A stretch of DNA of 64,000 nucleotides, taken from assembly GCF_032854445.1 (NCBI RefSeq), contig NC_088301.1, positions 41,289,116 through 41,353,115 of the forward strand. Reading direction: 5' to 3'. The position numbers and the translations under genes were made by a program. This document shows positions 50,745 to 62,400 of the stretch, piece by piece. Numbering within the stretch: the stretch's first letter is position 1; every line of letters begins with the position of its first letter. This stretch comes from Liolophura sinensis (Eukaryota; Mollusca; Polyplacophora; Chitonida; Chitonidae). The notes beneath the pieces were generated by a model. It ran no database searches, was not told the origin of the DNA, and was given only the letters and a program-made list of their open reading frames with translations.

Positions 50745-53700
50745 ATACATACTTAATACAAGATGTTTTGACCACAGTTTTACATTAACATTTAATGCTT
50801 TTGTTAATTCTTGTTGCTCAATCCACATTTCAGATTTTGAAGGTATATGTGTACATTGTGAATTAAAAGGTATTGTAAGATATAAATAAAACGTGTGAAT
50901 ATGGTGCAAAATTAGAGACTACAAACTGAAAACTGCAGACATTTGTTCAACATATCGGCGTCGAAGTGTGTTAATAACAGAATTACAAGAATTATATGAG
51001 TCAAGCATGTATAATAAGCTGAACTGTTGTTTTACTTCGGTAAGGTATTGACATTGCGTTTTGTACATTAGCACGTGCTAAGAAGAACTTGAACACCACG
51101 TTCACAACTGATATAAAACACAAAATAAGCAAAAACTGATCTATTTTCTTGTTTACCAAACATTTTTTCTTCTCCAATGAACTTCTCTAGCACAACTCGA
51201 CATTCTACATCTCGGTTTAAAACAAATTGTTGCACACCTCGCAATTATATGTTGTGTTTGTGGACACCCACGTGTCAAGCATTCAGTAATTTTTAAAAAG
51301 AACCGCTTGCAAAATGCATACTATAATGTATCAGTATGTGTAGGAAAATTCCAAATTGATGCAAATCCCAATAATAACGTTCCTAGCATTAAAGACGGTA
51401 TGGAGTGTAAACCCAACAAGGACCCATGCACAGTACTGTTTATACATGCATATACTTTAGTATACGATGACCGGAATTGCTTGAAACCATACTCTTGTCC
51501 ATCTTGTCCATCCTGTGGTGTTATTCACAGCATAGTTTATTCTCTAGGCTAAATTGCCCTTTTTCTTTGTCTATAGCACATGGGCTATGCATGCATGGAG
51601 GTGTTGAGTGCCTGGTGATTCGAAAAGACAACATCCCATTATCGCGTCTTTATTACCTTCGCCTATCAATTCCCACAATCATTCAGCAAACAAGACATTC
51701 TCCATGGCCTAAACAGAATCATGCAGTTTGCCTCTCGACTACAAATTGTGATTTGATAGACTACGCTATAAATTGACGAGCTAATTGTAATGAAAATAGC
51801 TGTCTGCTACAGAATGCGAAAGGCACAGTTACTATACCTCTCAAGGGACGCAACTTTTGGATGCAAAAGTGTTATGCTTGTAACCCTATCAAGTGTTACA
51901 GCCCGCAATGTTTTGTAATGGTACTGCCGATGGACCGGCTTGACGCGAGAGCTTTACATAAGCCTGTGAACTTGTTATTTTAGAGCAGATTGATGATGTG
52001 TTATATTCACCCGAGGATGGAAACGCGTTGGGCCACACTGCCTCCATAGAAGCTCCCTCTGGAAATTAACAACGCATAAACGTCAGTTCGACCGATTTCC
52101 TAATGCCCCAAGCGTAATGGGTTCGACCATTTTTTTCTCATGCGAAAAGTTTCCGCCATTAATAGAAATTTGTAACATGTTAGAACCAAAGACGTCGGTA
52201 ATATCTAAAATTTATAATGTTACTGTCATACAGCTCATGAATAATTAGAGAATATTATAAACATGCTTTTTGTAAGACGAATGGTCTTCCAGTCGGCTTT
52301 GCAAAAAAGTCAAGTCTGTCAGAACCAGTATAAGAAGCTGTCAGTGAAGTTTATTCAAGCAAAACATATTTCCCTTCTCTTCGTGAAGTTTTGTGGGCAA
52401 AACACCAACATTGCTTCTGGACGTGTTATTACAACCGAAAAGGAGACAAGTATTTAGAATTCAAAGATGAAGTCATAAAATCCAAATTTCTTTTGGATTC
52501 AAAACATGCCAAAGTTTTCTCCAGTGATATAAAAATACGCACTGCATGCTTTCACTGTACTGTTTGTTCTGTCTGTAAGGGAGTTATTATGAGATACGGC
52601 CTCCTCACCGATTAACTTTTTCCTGAAATAGGTCCTTCATAGCTTTTAACTGGATTTTTATAAACACCCTTTGCTGAAATCATAAAGGCTTTTGCCCTTG
52701 TAGTCCTGATACTGCACTCAGTAACCTATAGTGTGGATAGATCGGCTATTTATGTTACCAGTTTAGCATTAATAGTCGATAACTCTCTGTTATGCACAAA
52801 TGTGTTACCAGAAGGCGACGTTCAACAAATAAAATGTTATGTTGTCGCGTTGGCTACATATTTGATTTCCCTCACAAAAGGAAGACAAACCTGTCATTTT
52901 AAATTAACGTATCGCAGTTCATTCATTTCAAATTCCCAAGGCAGTCAGAGTGACAAAGCAACATTTTCTGTTGTTGGCGTTGTTCCTTGCCTTTCTGCTC
53001 TCAGTTTGATAGCGAGAAACAGCGATTTGTCACACAAAAATGTCACGATGTCGAGCAGCTCGACAGTACGGCGCAGCACTGCTCCATGGGCAGCCAAAGT
53101 TCGATATTTGTAGTTTTTTATGACAACTTCATGCTTGGCTAAGGCGTTCTTAAAAAGAGGCGATTTAATAAAAAAAATAAAAATAATAAATATACAGTAC
53201 ATATAGAGAAATAATGTAGTTATTACGTATACAAGTGAACTTAACTAGCCATAAAAAAAACGAGTGCTCTCTAACAATTCAATAGCATAAGTTTATCCGT
53301 ACTATACTGAGAGATAAAAGGTTGATTTATACACAGGAAATTCGAAAACGAAGGATCCCTTTCAACTAAATGGAAAATCGTTCACCTGACTCTCAGGACG
53401 ATTATCAACTCGATAAGAGTGACAAACCTTCTGTAGACGACGCGACGGCTTCCCCAGTGCTTTATAACATGTGTAGCTGGTGAAATAGGCAGCTAAACAT
53501 GATCGTTATTAAACATTCGCCTACTGTGTCTTCGAACCGAATCATGACCATTTTGGGGCATTACGTTAATCTACACAACAGGTTTTTCTGATTTGGTCTA
53601 ACTTCATATGTCTATCATACAATTCACATTTTACTCGGTTTTGTGCGACCGAAAGCTTCATTACATATGTGACGTGGCTTACCAGCTGGAGATTAGAACA

Positions 53701-54019
53701 ATCACTGTGATTAGAGTTCACACTTCTACCACTAGTCTAAATGGAAATTCCCTGCATCTCGGAGGTAGGTCGCGTTTATATATCACTCTGCAACACATAT
53801 TTATCTCTGACTTGATATAAAATATGCAAAAATAATGAACAGAATAAGTTTTTTTTTATTATGAGAGGAATCCCCACACTGGAAGGCCTTAAACAGGCGA
53901 AATCTGCATTTGACCTTGCTTTTTGTCTTCCTATAAAACAAAAAGTAGACGATTCATGTGCTTTAGATTCAAGTAACTTTTCGGTGTTTTACCCTCCTCA
54001 ACTGCACTGCCGTGGGGCC
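50745..54019. other. Intergenic DNA, nothing recognised
   Basis: No repeat family of this window, no domain and no splice-supported exon. Frames of 99-126 codons at 51477-51776 and 52733-53113 are of the size expected by chance in AT-rich DNA. Confidence 0.5.
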
Positions 54020-54150
54020 ATTTCGCTTTAAGTCAATAATCATAAGGCCAATTTCCAATACAGCGTTCAATACAACAAAACCCCCCAAAATGAAGACAGT
54101 ATATGGAGTGAGGAATTAGCATGGATTCATGTAAAATAAAGCGATCAACT
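54020..54150 (-). repeat. Repeat B copy, diverged
   Basis: The minus strand has ACTCCATATACTGTCTTCAT, TTTTGGGGGGTTTTGTTGTA and AATTGGCCTTATGATTATTG, parallel to the copies at 6240-6320 and 57400-57490. Confidence 0.5.
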
Positions 54151-55984
54151 GTTTTAATGATGCCGAAGACACCAGAAATGCCCTACTATCGTCTAAATTT
54201 AATCCTGTCCAAAAGCATGCTTATATTCTGATGGCATATAATGCAACTCGTTGGTCATGAAAACAAGCTGCTTTCTAACATCGTTTGCTTGGTACTTCCT
54301 ATAGGCAATGGTGTTTTAGACACATATAAATACCAATGTTGCAAAACTTCCCACATATCCGTGAGGTTCAACTTTTGCTGTTGAATTGTTATCATTACTG
54401 TTTACGAATGTTTATACAACTACTTATGTAAAATGCGTGAGGCTACTCTGACAGCAATTGTATTTTTTACTTCCCTGGCTTCACACACTCCGGCTTTTAT
54501 CCCTAAGAATGGGTACAAACCTGAGTGTTTCCAGTACAGTTGTAGCCGTCACGGGACACATGCACACGGCATTGTTGTCTTACAAGATTGGCCTGAGGCA
54601 TGACAAATTAGAGCCGCTGTCAACCACGAGGCGAACGTCAAATTGACCTAATTATGTAAGCCCCACAGGTCATTCTTAAGTAAAGTGTGTGAATCTAGAT
54701 ATTTCTTGCGAGCACCTAATTCATAAACATAGGATGCATTTACCAGTCATCCCAACGCACCACAAAGACGACATCTAAGAACGCTTAGTTATCGTTACAC
54801 GACAAGCTGGATCAGCTGCAAGTACGTATCTTTTTATTCTGATACTTTAAACTGAATTGGCTAACTCTGCATGGTATTAGGTTTATCTTGTATAATTTAA
54901 ATATTAGTTCCCAGAAGAGTATAACCGTCGTGTTACATTTCACGTATAAAACAAAATACTAGAATGAGTAATAACGAGTAAAACCAGAGATTGATGCTTG
55001 ACAGTTTGATAGTTTCAAAGGCTAATTTAACTTTGGTGTTTAATCTTATTACTGCACTATTAATCACATGTATGGAAACTATATCTTCCATGACAATGTT
55101 ATAGACTTATTTAGTGGCATGCTTTGTTGCTGTGGTTATTATCAACAACAGCTTTATCATTACACTTGTAACTCTGGTCATTTACCTCTGACTTGCGGTT
55201 TGGAAACCTTGTCTGTTTACATCCATCGTCGGATAACACATTATTTCCATCATTGAAACCCGATAATCACAACAATTAAATATTATTGGTGTCTGCGTTT
55301 TAGGAAATTTTCTTGCAGTGTGCTATCATTTTTTATTACCCCGTATTAAGATTAAATAACCAGCTATATTATCAGTTCTAATTTCGAATAGCCCAAAGCT
55401 TTCGTAAACAGGATTATATTATTAACGAAACGGGTCACTAATTTCTCGGGTTGAAACTTGTTATTGTGACATTTAATTCTGGGTTATATGGGGTAATTAA
55501 AACGCTATAATTTTGCCTATGTTATAGCACAACTCTTGGTCTTGGTGTCCCATAAACATTTCATCACAGTTCATCATGTTCTTATCCCTCTCTCCCATGG
55601 TGATTGCAGATTTTATATATAATAGCTATAAGACACCAAAAAGGATTGGTCCATTTTTACCAGGAATCAAGTCTGAAGTTACTGAAGTGATACTAAATGC
55701 GTTTGTTAGGGTATCCTGTTTCCACCAATCACGAGTAAAAAAACTGATATCTAAATGTCATTCACAGGATATAACAAAGAAATGGCTGCACTAAATGCGC
55801 AGGAAGGTTAAGAGTAATATTTAGGAGTAATAATAATTACTAATAAAATATTTAATAAAACTAATTCATATTGAGGACTAAGAAAACAGATGACAGGTTT
55901 CCCCCATTAGAGTTCATTAAGCACTTATATGACTAAAGCTTTATTAGTAAGTTAATGTTTTTCCAGAACGTAACGTTCTCAGTG

Positions 55985-56335
55985 CTTCATAAGTTTAATT
56001 CCGCTTCACCAGGTACGGCTAGGGGGTGTATACGCATCATACTGAATAAAATCATCAGGTCAGATACATAAACAGTTGCAATCAAAGCGCAACTGAAAAA
56101 TATATCTTAGATTAGGACAAGTTGCAAACTAGTGTACAGAACACGATTTTGATTCTGATTAAACTCATTACTGAAAACTGCATATTGACACCTTCCCTTC
56201 CGTGAATCCGTCTTTACATACTCCCTTCGTACTTTGGTGGTTTGTGTTGATCGTTTTTTGGAAAGTAGTATTGTACTTACTGACCTGGGAGGTCTGTTAT
56301 GATTGACCCCCGTAGATTTACTATAATTTACCATC
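55985..56335 (+). repeat. Repeat B copy
   Basis: It starts with TTTAATTCCGCTTCACCAGG and TAAACAGTTGCAATCAAAGC, as at 5655-5750, and ends with CTTCGTACTTTGGTGGTTTG and TGACCTGGGAGGTCTG, as at 6260-6330. About 350 bp, the longest uninterrupted copy in this direction. Confidence 0.6.
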
Positions 56336-56939
56336 AAAATTCGCACCCTGTTTACAGGGATTTTTCTCCTGGTAACACTTCTCCTTCAAATCATTTTTCT
56401 TTTTACAAAATAAATCTTCTTTCCTAAACCAAGTGTTAATGTTGTGCTTTTGACCGTTTGCGTTCAGATAGATGATGCTTTGTGAAATCGAGATCAAGCG
56501 TGTCGCATGTTGCACTTGTGCGATGGCCATGCAAGCGTTGGAAATGAGCACACGTAAAACATCTCTAAACTTTACTCGACATCAGTATGCACTTTCTGTA
56601 TACAGACTGAATGTTGTGGACGATTAAATAAAATGCAGTATAGCTTTGCCTATTGTCTTTAAACTAACTTAGGTACAGGAAGGTAAATTTGGGGAGCGTT
56701 GAGCGTAATGTATGTTCTATTCAAATCAGCATGAGTGTCACAAAGTAGTCGTTTACGTTTTGGCCATATAACTAGATTGATGTTTTCTGATTTTATGTTA
56801 CGTGTGTATGTTTCCTGTGTAGACAAATGCCTCCTTCATCGCAATGTAATAAACAAATAAAAGTAACTGACAACAGCATAGAGAGTATAAAACCAAAACT
56901 GTGACAACAATGTGATTTATTCCAAATTCCAGTTGGGTA

Positions 56940-56985
56940 AATGTCACGCGTAACCAATGAAACGCAGCCTGGTGTCAGTTACCAG
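56940..56985 (-). repeat. Repeat A fragment
   Basis: The minus strand reads GGTAACTGACACCAGGCTGC, GTTTCATTGGTTACGCGTGA, close to the Repeat A core. It is 120 bp from a larger copy. Confidence 0.4.
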
Positions 56986-57104
56986 TTAGGGTCGACCATT
57001 TACAAAATAAGCACCCATCCTGCATAAAGTATATAGATGACATTATTTTGTTTTTAGGTTCAAGTGCGGTAAGTAATTTTACTGAATGAAATAATACTAA
57101 AACA

Positions 57105-57275
57105 TAGAGAGTGAGACCAGAGTAGTGAAGATGGTGTGATAGTTGGCAATTAGCCACTCTAACCGGTGAAATCCGGCATTTTGTGAATTGCCTGTGTTAG
57201 GATTTTTATTCTAGCTGTTCATGTAAATACTTTAAAAGTAGCAACTTACCTATAGCACAATGGTTTACACCGAAT
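57105..57275 (-). repeat. Repeat A copy
   Basis: On the minus strand: AAACCATTGTGCTATAGGTA, AGTTGCTACTTTTAAAGTAT, TGAACAGCTAGAATAAAAAT, GGATTTCACCGGTTAGAGTG, ACTATCACACCATCTTCACT. It is followed at once by a Repeat B copy. Confidence 0.65.
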
Positions 57276-57349
57276 TAAATTAATTTTGCACTTGAAAAAC
57301 ACAGAATTCATGTTAAAGAAGCACTTGAAAAACAGCTGATATGTATAAT

Positions 57350-57665
57350 CCGTGTATAGTCTAAGCGTCGAAACAGACACACGTATACCAGCCGTCAACC
57401 AATAAGGACTTTCCAGGTCAATAATCGCTAGGCCAATTCCCAACCGTCCTATAACACAAACCACCAAAGAACGAAGAAAGTATATAAAGTACGAAATAGA
57501 ACGGAATCATGCAAAGAGAAGTAGTTTTCAGAGATGGTGGAAAGACGCAAGGCATGTTCTAGGCGACAGATTGGAAGCAGTATTCAAATCGTGTACGATA
57601 CTAGAATACGCAGAGATTCTGGACGCCCTGTCCATATTTACTTACAAGAGAATTATACTCATTGT
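57350..57665 (-). repeat. Repeat B, longest copy
   Basis: On the minus strand: GTAAGTAAATATGGACAGGG, GTCCAGAATCTCTGCGTATT, CCTAGAACATGCCTTGCGTC, TTTCTTCGTTCTTTGGTGGT, GATTATTGACCTGGAAAGTC, TGACGGCTGGTATACGTGTG. It gives the reference for the split copy at 5585-6405. No coding capacity is seen. Confidence 0.65.
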
Positions 57666-57923
57666 AAAAATTTGGAGTTTTGACTCACCGGTTTTTGCAG
57701 TAATAACTTGTGACGTTGATTGAAATCGCCAAACAACACCCAGGATCTAAAAAGTGCTAGAAGGCCAGGTATGTACACATATACAGGACCCTTCGGTATA
57801 TTGCTGTCCAATTAAAGACAATTTACAATGTCAACATTAAAACTGTCCCTTTTGTCGTAAAGTCTGTGAGAGAGGAAACCGTTTTGGTCTTTGTACAAAC
57901 ATAGGTTTAGACAAGATGTACCA

Positions 57924-58270
57924 TCAAGAGTCTGTGGTTTCCTTTAAATGCAGCAAAGGTGGGTAAATATCTTTCACAGCCTTTGCTATATGTGGATTGT
58001 TTAAGGCCAGTAGATCATCAATATACCGTTTAATGAAATTAAATATACCGTTTAATGACAAAGACCGGGCCTGGTGAGGGGCGCAGTTTGTACCCATCGA
58101 AATACCTATACACTGTTGATATACGGTTTCGACAAATTTCACATAGATGTTATTAATGAGAAATTCAAGCAACTCAATGAAGATGGAAACATCCCATTAA
58201 TGGTAACCCTTGTGTGTAGAGGAATTGAAGAAGGCTTTGTTGCCTTCACATAAAGGTGACCAAAACAAAG
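57924..58270 (-). mobile_element. Reverse-transcriptase fragment of a retroelement
   Basis: The minus strand codes a piece of a reverse-transcriptase palm: an AFFNSSTHKGYH segment, then IGISMGTNCAP and, after a small deletion or rearrangement, RYIDDLLALNNPHIAKAVKD and IYPPLLHLKETTDS. YIDD is the catalytic motif. An in-frame stop lies at both ends of the frame and a 22-bp tandem duplication (58019-58057) flanks the YIDD codons, so it is dead. The MGTNCAP and RYIDD pattern is common in animal retroelements; I lean to a Penelope-like or related lineage, but the class is not certain. Confidence 0.8.
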
Positions 58271-58559
58271 AATGACTCTACAAGAATAAATGGTTTTATG
58301 ATATCAAATTTATATCTAATAATTTTGTCATAATCTCATGGAATACTATTCTTATATTCGTGCTCGTTTCAGGATGCTGATCAGTACCAAATTAGAGATG
58401 TCTGGAATATTTATATTCCCATTTAATTCCAACAAACGTTGACATTTATATAAACAAATATTAATCTAAACCCTATCTGCTCTTTCGTTCATGTAGTTTT
58501 GAACATATTGTACTGTAAAAATTGACTGTTATACAGGGTCAAAATAAACGACAAACTTA

Positions 58560-58640
58560 GTGTAGAATCTCTGCGTCGAAACAGACATTCGTATACCGGC
58601 CGTCAACCGATAAGGATGTTCCAGGTCAATAATCGCAAGT
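58560..58640 (-). repeat. Repeat B fragment
   Basis: The minus strand has TTGCGATTATTGACCTGGAA, CATCCTTATCGGTTGACGGC, CGGTATACGAATGTCTGTTT. It joins directly to the Repeat A copy at 58655. Confidence 0.6.
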
Positions 58641-58654
58641 TCTTCCTCTTGCGA

Positions 58655-58960
58655 TAGTTGGCACATTGTCAGACATAACAGGTGAAATAAACCTCTTGTC
58701 AATTTACCTCAGTTAAATACAGCAATTCTCTCTGTTCATGTAAATACTTAAATAGTACATGTCCCTTGGCACCATGGTTTAAGCAGAATTAGGTTTAAAA
58801 AATGCACTGAGTAAGTTGCAATTCATTAGAAGTCATTGCACTAGAGATACTCAACCTGCTGTGTCGTCATCACATTAAACACAGAATAACATTAAAACAA
58901 AGGGACCTTACCTCTGTTATAATCTACCAGCAGAATCCTGGTTTAGGCAGGAATACAATA
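58655..58960 (-). repeat. Repeat A copy, long
   Basis: On the minus strand: CCAGGATTCTGCTGGTAGAT, AGGTCCCTTTGTTTTAATG, TTTAATGTGATGACGACACA, CCTAATTCTGCTTAAACCAT, GTGCCAAGGGACATGTACTA, TGAGGTAAATTGACAAGAGG. It covers the same span as the copy at 10175. It ends 400 bp before the SLC18 gene. Confidence 0.65.
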
Positions 58961-59362
58961 TAATAAAAGACTTTTAGCGCAGACATATCATTTAGAGATA
59001 CGAGGTAAGCCAAGAGAAACATTAATAACTGACTTCTCACAAATTTGGAATCTAACAGTAGTCCTTAAAGTCTAGAGGTGTCAGAAAGTGACACATTCAC
59101 ACCTCTCTTTCCCTGAAGCAATTTCTTATCTCATTGTTCATGAAAGGAGGCGTGGAGTCACCATTCATGTAGTCAACCCTACATAAACCCAGCTCCAAGT
59201 CAATTTCCCTAAGATCGTAGTGTTTCCTGCGCATACCATTCCTAGACACCATCTCAAAGTTTCCTGAACACAATTATATCCAATTTCGTGTCTCTACGGT
59301 CTGCACCAATATTAACTTGCCCCTATTTCTTTTTGTTAGATTGATTACGAATCTCCTGGACC

Positions 59363-59492
59363 ATGACGACTGTTTCTCATCCTGAACGAACATCACGCGG
59401 GTGCTGCTATCACCTGAAGACATCCCGGACAATTGTGGTAGGCGTGGTTTGCATTGCTATGTTTACAGACAGCCTTCTCCTGACACTCGTGG
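59363..59492 (+). CDS. SLC18-like exon 1, TM1
   Basis: A 43-codon exon plus one base, donor GTGAGA. It has a basic/cysteine-rich cytoplasmic N terminus, then TM1 with the conserved Asp. A likely 5' untranslated part begins after the acceptor-like TTTTTGTTAG at 59339. Confidence 0.85.
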
Positions 59493-62400
59493 GTGAGACA
59501 CTTCATGTTCTTGTAATAACTATCTGCAATCGGATTCGGTTTTCTCTATACACTTATAGAAGCGATAGATGTAACTGTCAGGAGACCAGTCTTTCAAACG
59601 TTTGTTACACACATACATATGCAGCGTGTAACTTTCATACAAGCCTCATAAAGCAAGACGTCGTCATCTTTAATGATAGATCGGAGAGACATAGGGATAC
59701 TCTACATAGAACTGCCATAAGTACTGGCTATAAGTCAGTACTACATCTATTTCAAATTTGACAACGTAAGACGAGTTTCTTTACCGTTCTGCATTTGGAA
59801 TTGTTCTAGGGGCAAAATTTGAATCTATGTACTTTTATATTTAAAATTGATGGTTTTGTATTTCTTTATAAAGTTCATTACGAGGTTTTCTCTGGACGAA
59901 TTGTCTCCCGTGTGGTAAGACTACTGTGTGACCGTAACAGAACTTACCGCTCACATTGTTGTCTCTACGGAGTAGCCTCCCCTTGGTTAGACATAGTCTC
60001 GCGCATGCGATCGTAACGTCGTTATTTTTGGATTTACACTTTCTTGCTGTTATTATGTTTTCCTGGGGACGACTCCGTAGTATAGCATACGCTGAAACCA
60101 CAATGTTTTGAAGCAAGGAACTCAGACCTAAGCGCCAGCAATACATATCATCATCTTAGATCACTTGATCAACAGAATCTGTCGGCCGCAAACAGAAAGT
60201 GTCAATAGCAATAAACGATAATACTGTTACATAAACCATTTTCAAAATGACATCTAGCAATCGGATAATTTCATATGTTACAATGAGCGACAAACAATCC
60301 TTCAAGGAAAACAATGTATAATCCATTAATTTCTAAATGGGTCTACAATTAGATCCGTGTTAAACAGTCGACATTTGACCAACTGAAAATGGCCTTGTCT
60401 ATTATAGATCCAATACTGCCGAAGATGTTACTGAGGATCGAGGAGGGAAAGTTAGAGATGCATTCTGTAGGTCTGTTTCTGGGAAACAAGACAATGTACT
60501 CTTCATCGCACAACAACACAGCTGATTATCTCAACCAAGGCGGCAAATTCGGGTTCCTCGTGGCAGCAAAGGGTGCGGCGCAGTTTATCTGCAATCCGTT
60601 TGTTGGTCATGTGACATCCAGGTATAACAGATTTCATACATATCTGCATATATACATGTATGTATGTATTATTTATGCATGCTTGTGTGCCTGTATGCAT
60701 TTATCGATGTATTTATTAATTTATTTGGGGTTTTACTGTATGTATGTGTGCATTTATGCATTTTTCGATGTATGTATTTATTTATTTGGGGTTTTACTCA
60801 GTACTCAAGAATATTTCACGTATTCGACGGCGACCATCATTATGATAGGACAACAGACTGGCAGACATTCCCGTGCACATGTACATTTCAGTGAGAGTTT
60901 CTCAGTTTTTGCAGTTGTGTGATGTTTATCCTGTCCCAGGGGCACGTGTCCACACAGTCATATTATCGTGAAGCCGTTTTCAGCACTGACAAAGAGGCTG
61001 CCATTTCGAGTGACAGTAGGTGACTTGTCACTCAGGAACTCTCACCCCATTACAGGACCAGTCAAATCGTCCCGGAAGATCGGTACTTTGACCCTATTCG
61101 CACAATAATTTTGTATATGACATCTTCACTATGATTTATGAAGAGCTGTTCAATTATATCTATGATCTTGGCATTTGTGTTTCAACTTTTTCAACTCAAC
61201 TTGTGTGTTAACTGTTTCACTCCACAGATTTGGATACAGAAGTCCGATGATGTTCGGTAGCGTTCTACTAGCGGGGTCGACCCTAGGTAATACACAGTGG
61301 CGACTGTATTTAGTTACTGCAACAGTTTTAGTATCTACATTTTACGAACCATCGCTAATTTTTAAAAGATTAGCCTACCTTACGAAAACAAATCTCTACC
61401 GCATTACTTTGGATTGGCGCGTCTACTAAGCTTAAGTGTAACTAAATTATTTAAATGACAACTCCAACAGAAGTTTTAACATTGGTTATTGGCACGGGTA
61501 ACAAGTAACCGAGCACGTGACGTTTAAAACCGTCACATTTTTTTGGTAAGGTCATTAGATTTCATTGTTGGAAACTGAACCCTACATACCGTGGATGCTT
61601 CATATAAAATATGCAAAGTATGAAGGAAACAGAATTGTCATTTATTATCGAATATATAAATTTTGATACATTTACAGTTTAAGTACCCAAGCACTCTAAA
61701 AGCCATTCTTTAAAGCAATTCTAAATCATACTTTTTTGTAATATTAAAACATGGTATATTTTCTTTGACAGGCTCTTTTCGTATTTTTGTCATCAGTACC
61801 ACCGCACCATATAATTCTGTTATTTAGTACAAAAAAAATGTTGTCACCTGAATTGTTTTTAATAACGTTTGTTCCAGCCTTTGGTTACAGCGTGAGCTAT
61901 TGGATGCTCATGATATGCAGACTGGTGCAAGGACTGGCTTCTTCTCTGACAGCTGTAACGTGTAAGTTCATTGAAACACAACTCTTTGTCGATCTGGAAA
62001 TTTAAAACAAAACGTTCCGCTCTTCAGTGCATTTTAAAACAAAGCCTCACAGAATGCATTTGTAACTGTTGTTATTATTAGTCAAATTTCATTTGATATT
62101 GGCTGCTACTTCAGTCACTAACGTTGGTGATATTTTCTGTTCTAATTTAAGCTTTGGGTTTGTTGGCGGACACTTTCCGAGACGACATCGAGCGTGGTAA
62201 AGTAGTGGGGTATGCATTTGGTGGACTCTCTATGGGCATAATAGGTAAATCCGGTAACGTCTTGAAACTGACGAGTGTATTGAACCTACAGGTAATTACA
62301 GAGATGTTTACATCGCCTATATTGTATTGCACCATTAGTTCTGTCGGAACAAACAAATTAAAGGGTTTATGGACCACTACTGGAACAACGAAAGCTATAG

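Noticed and set aside
60389-60922. 177-codon frame starting upstream of SLC18-like exon 2
   Set aside because: Only the part from 60408 to 60621 is coding. The rest is intron with SINE sequence, and the donor after TSR fits the family alignment.
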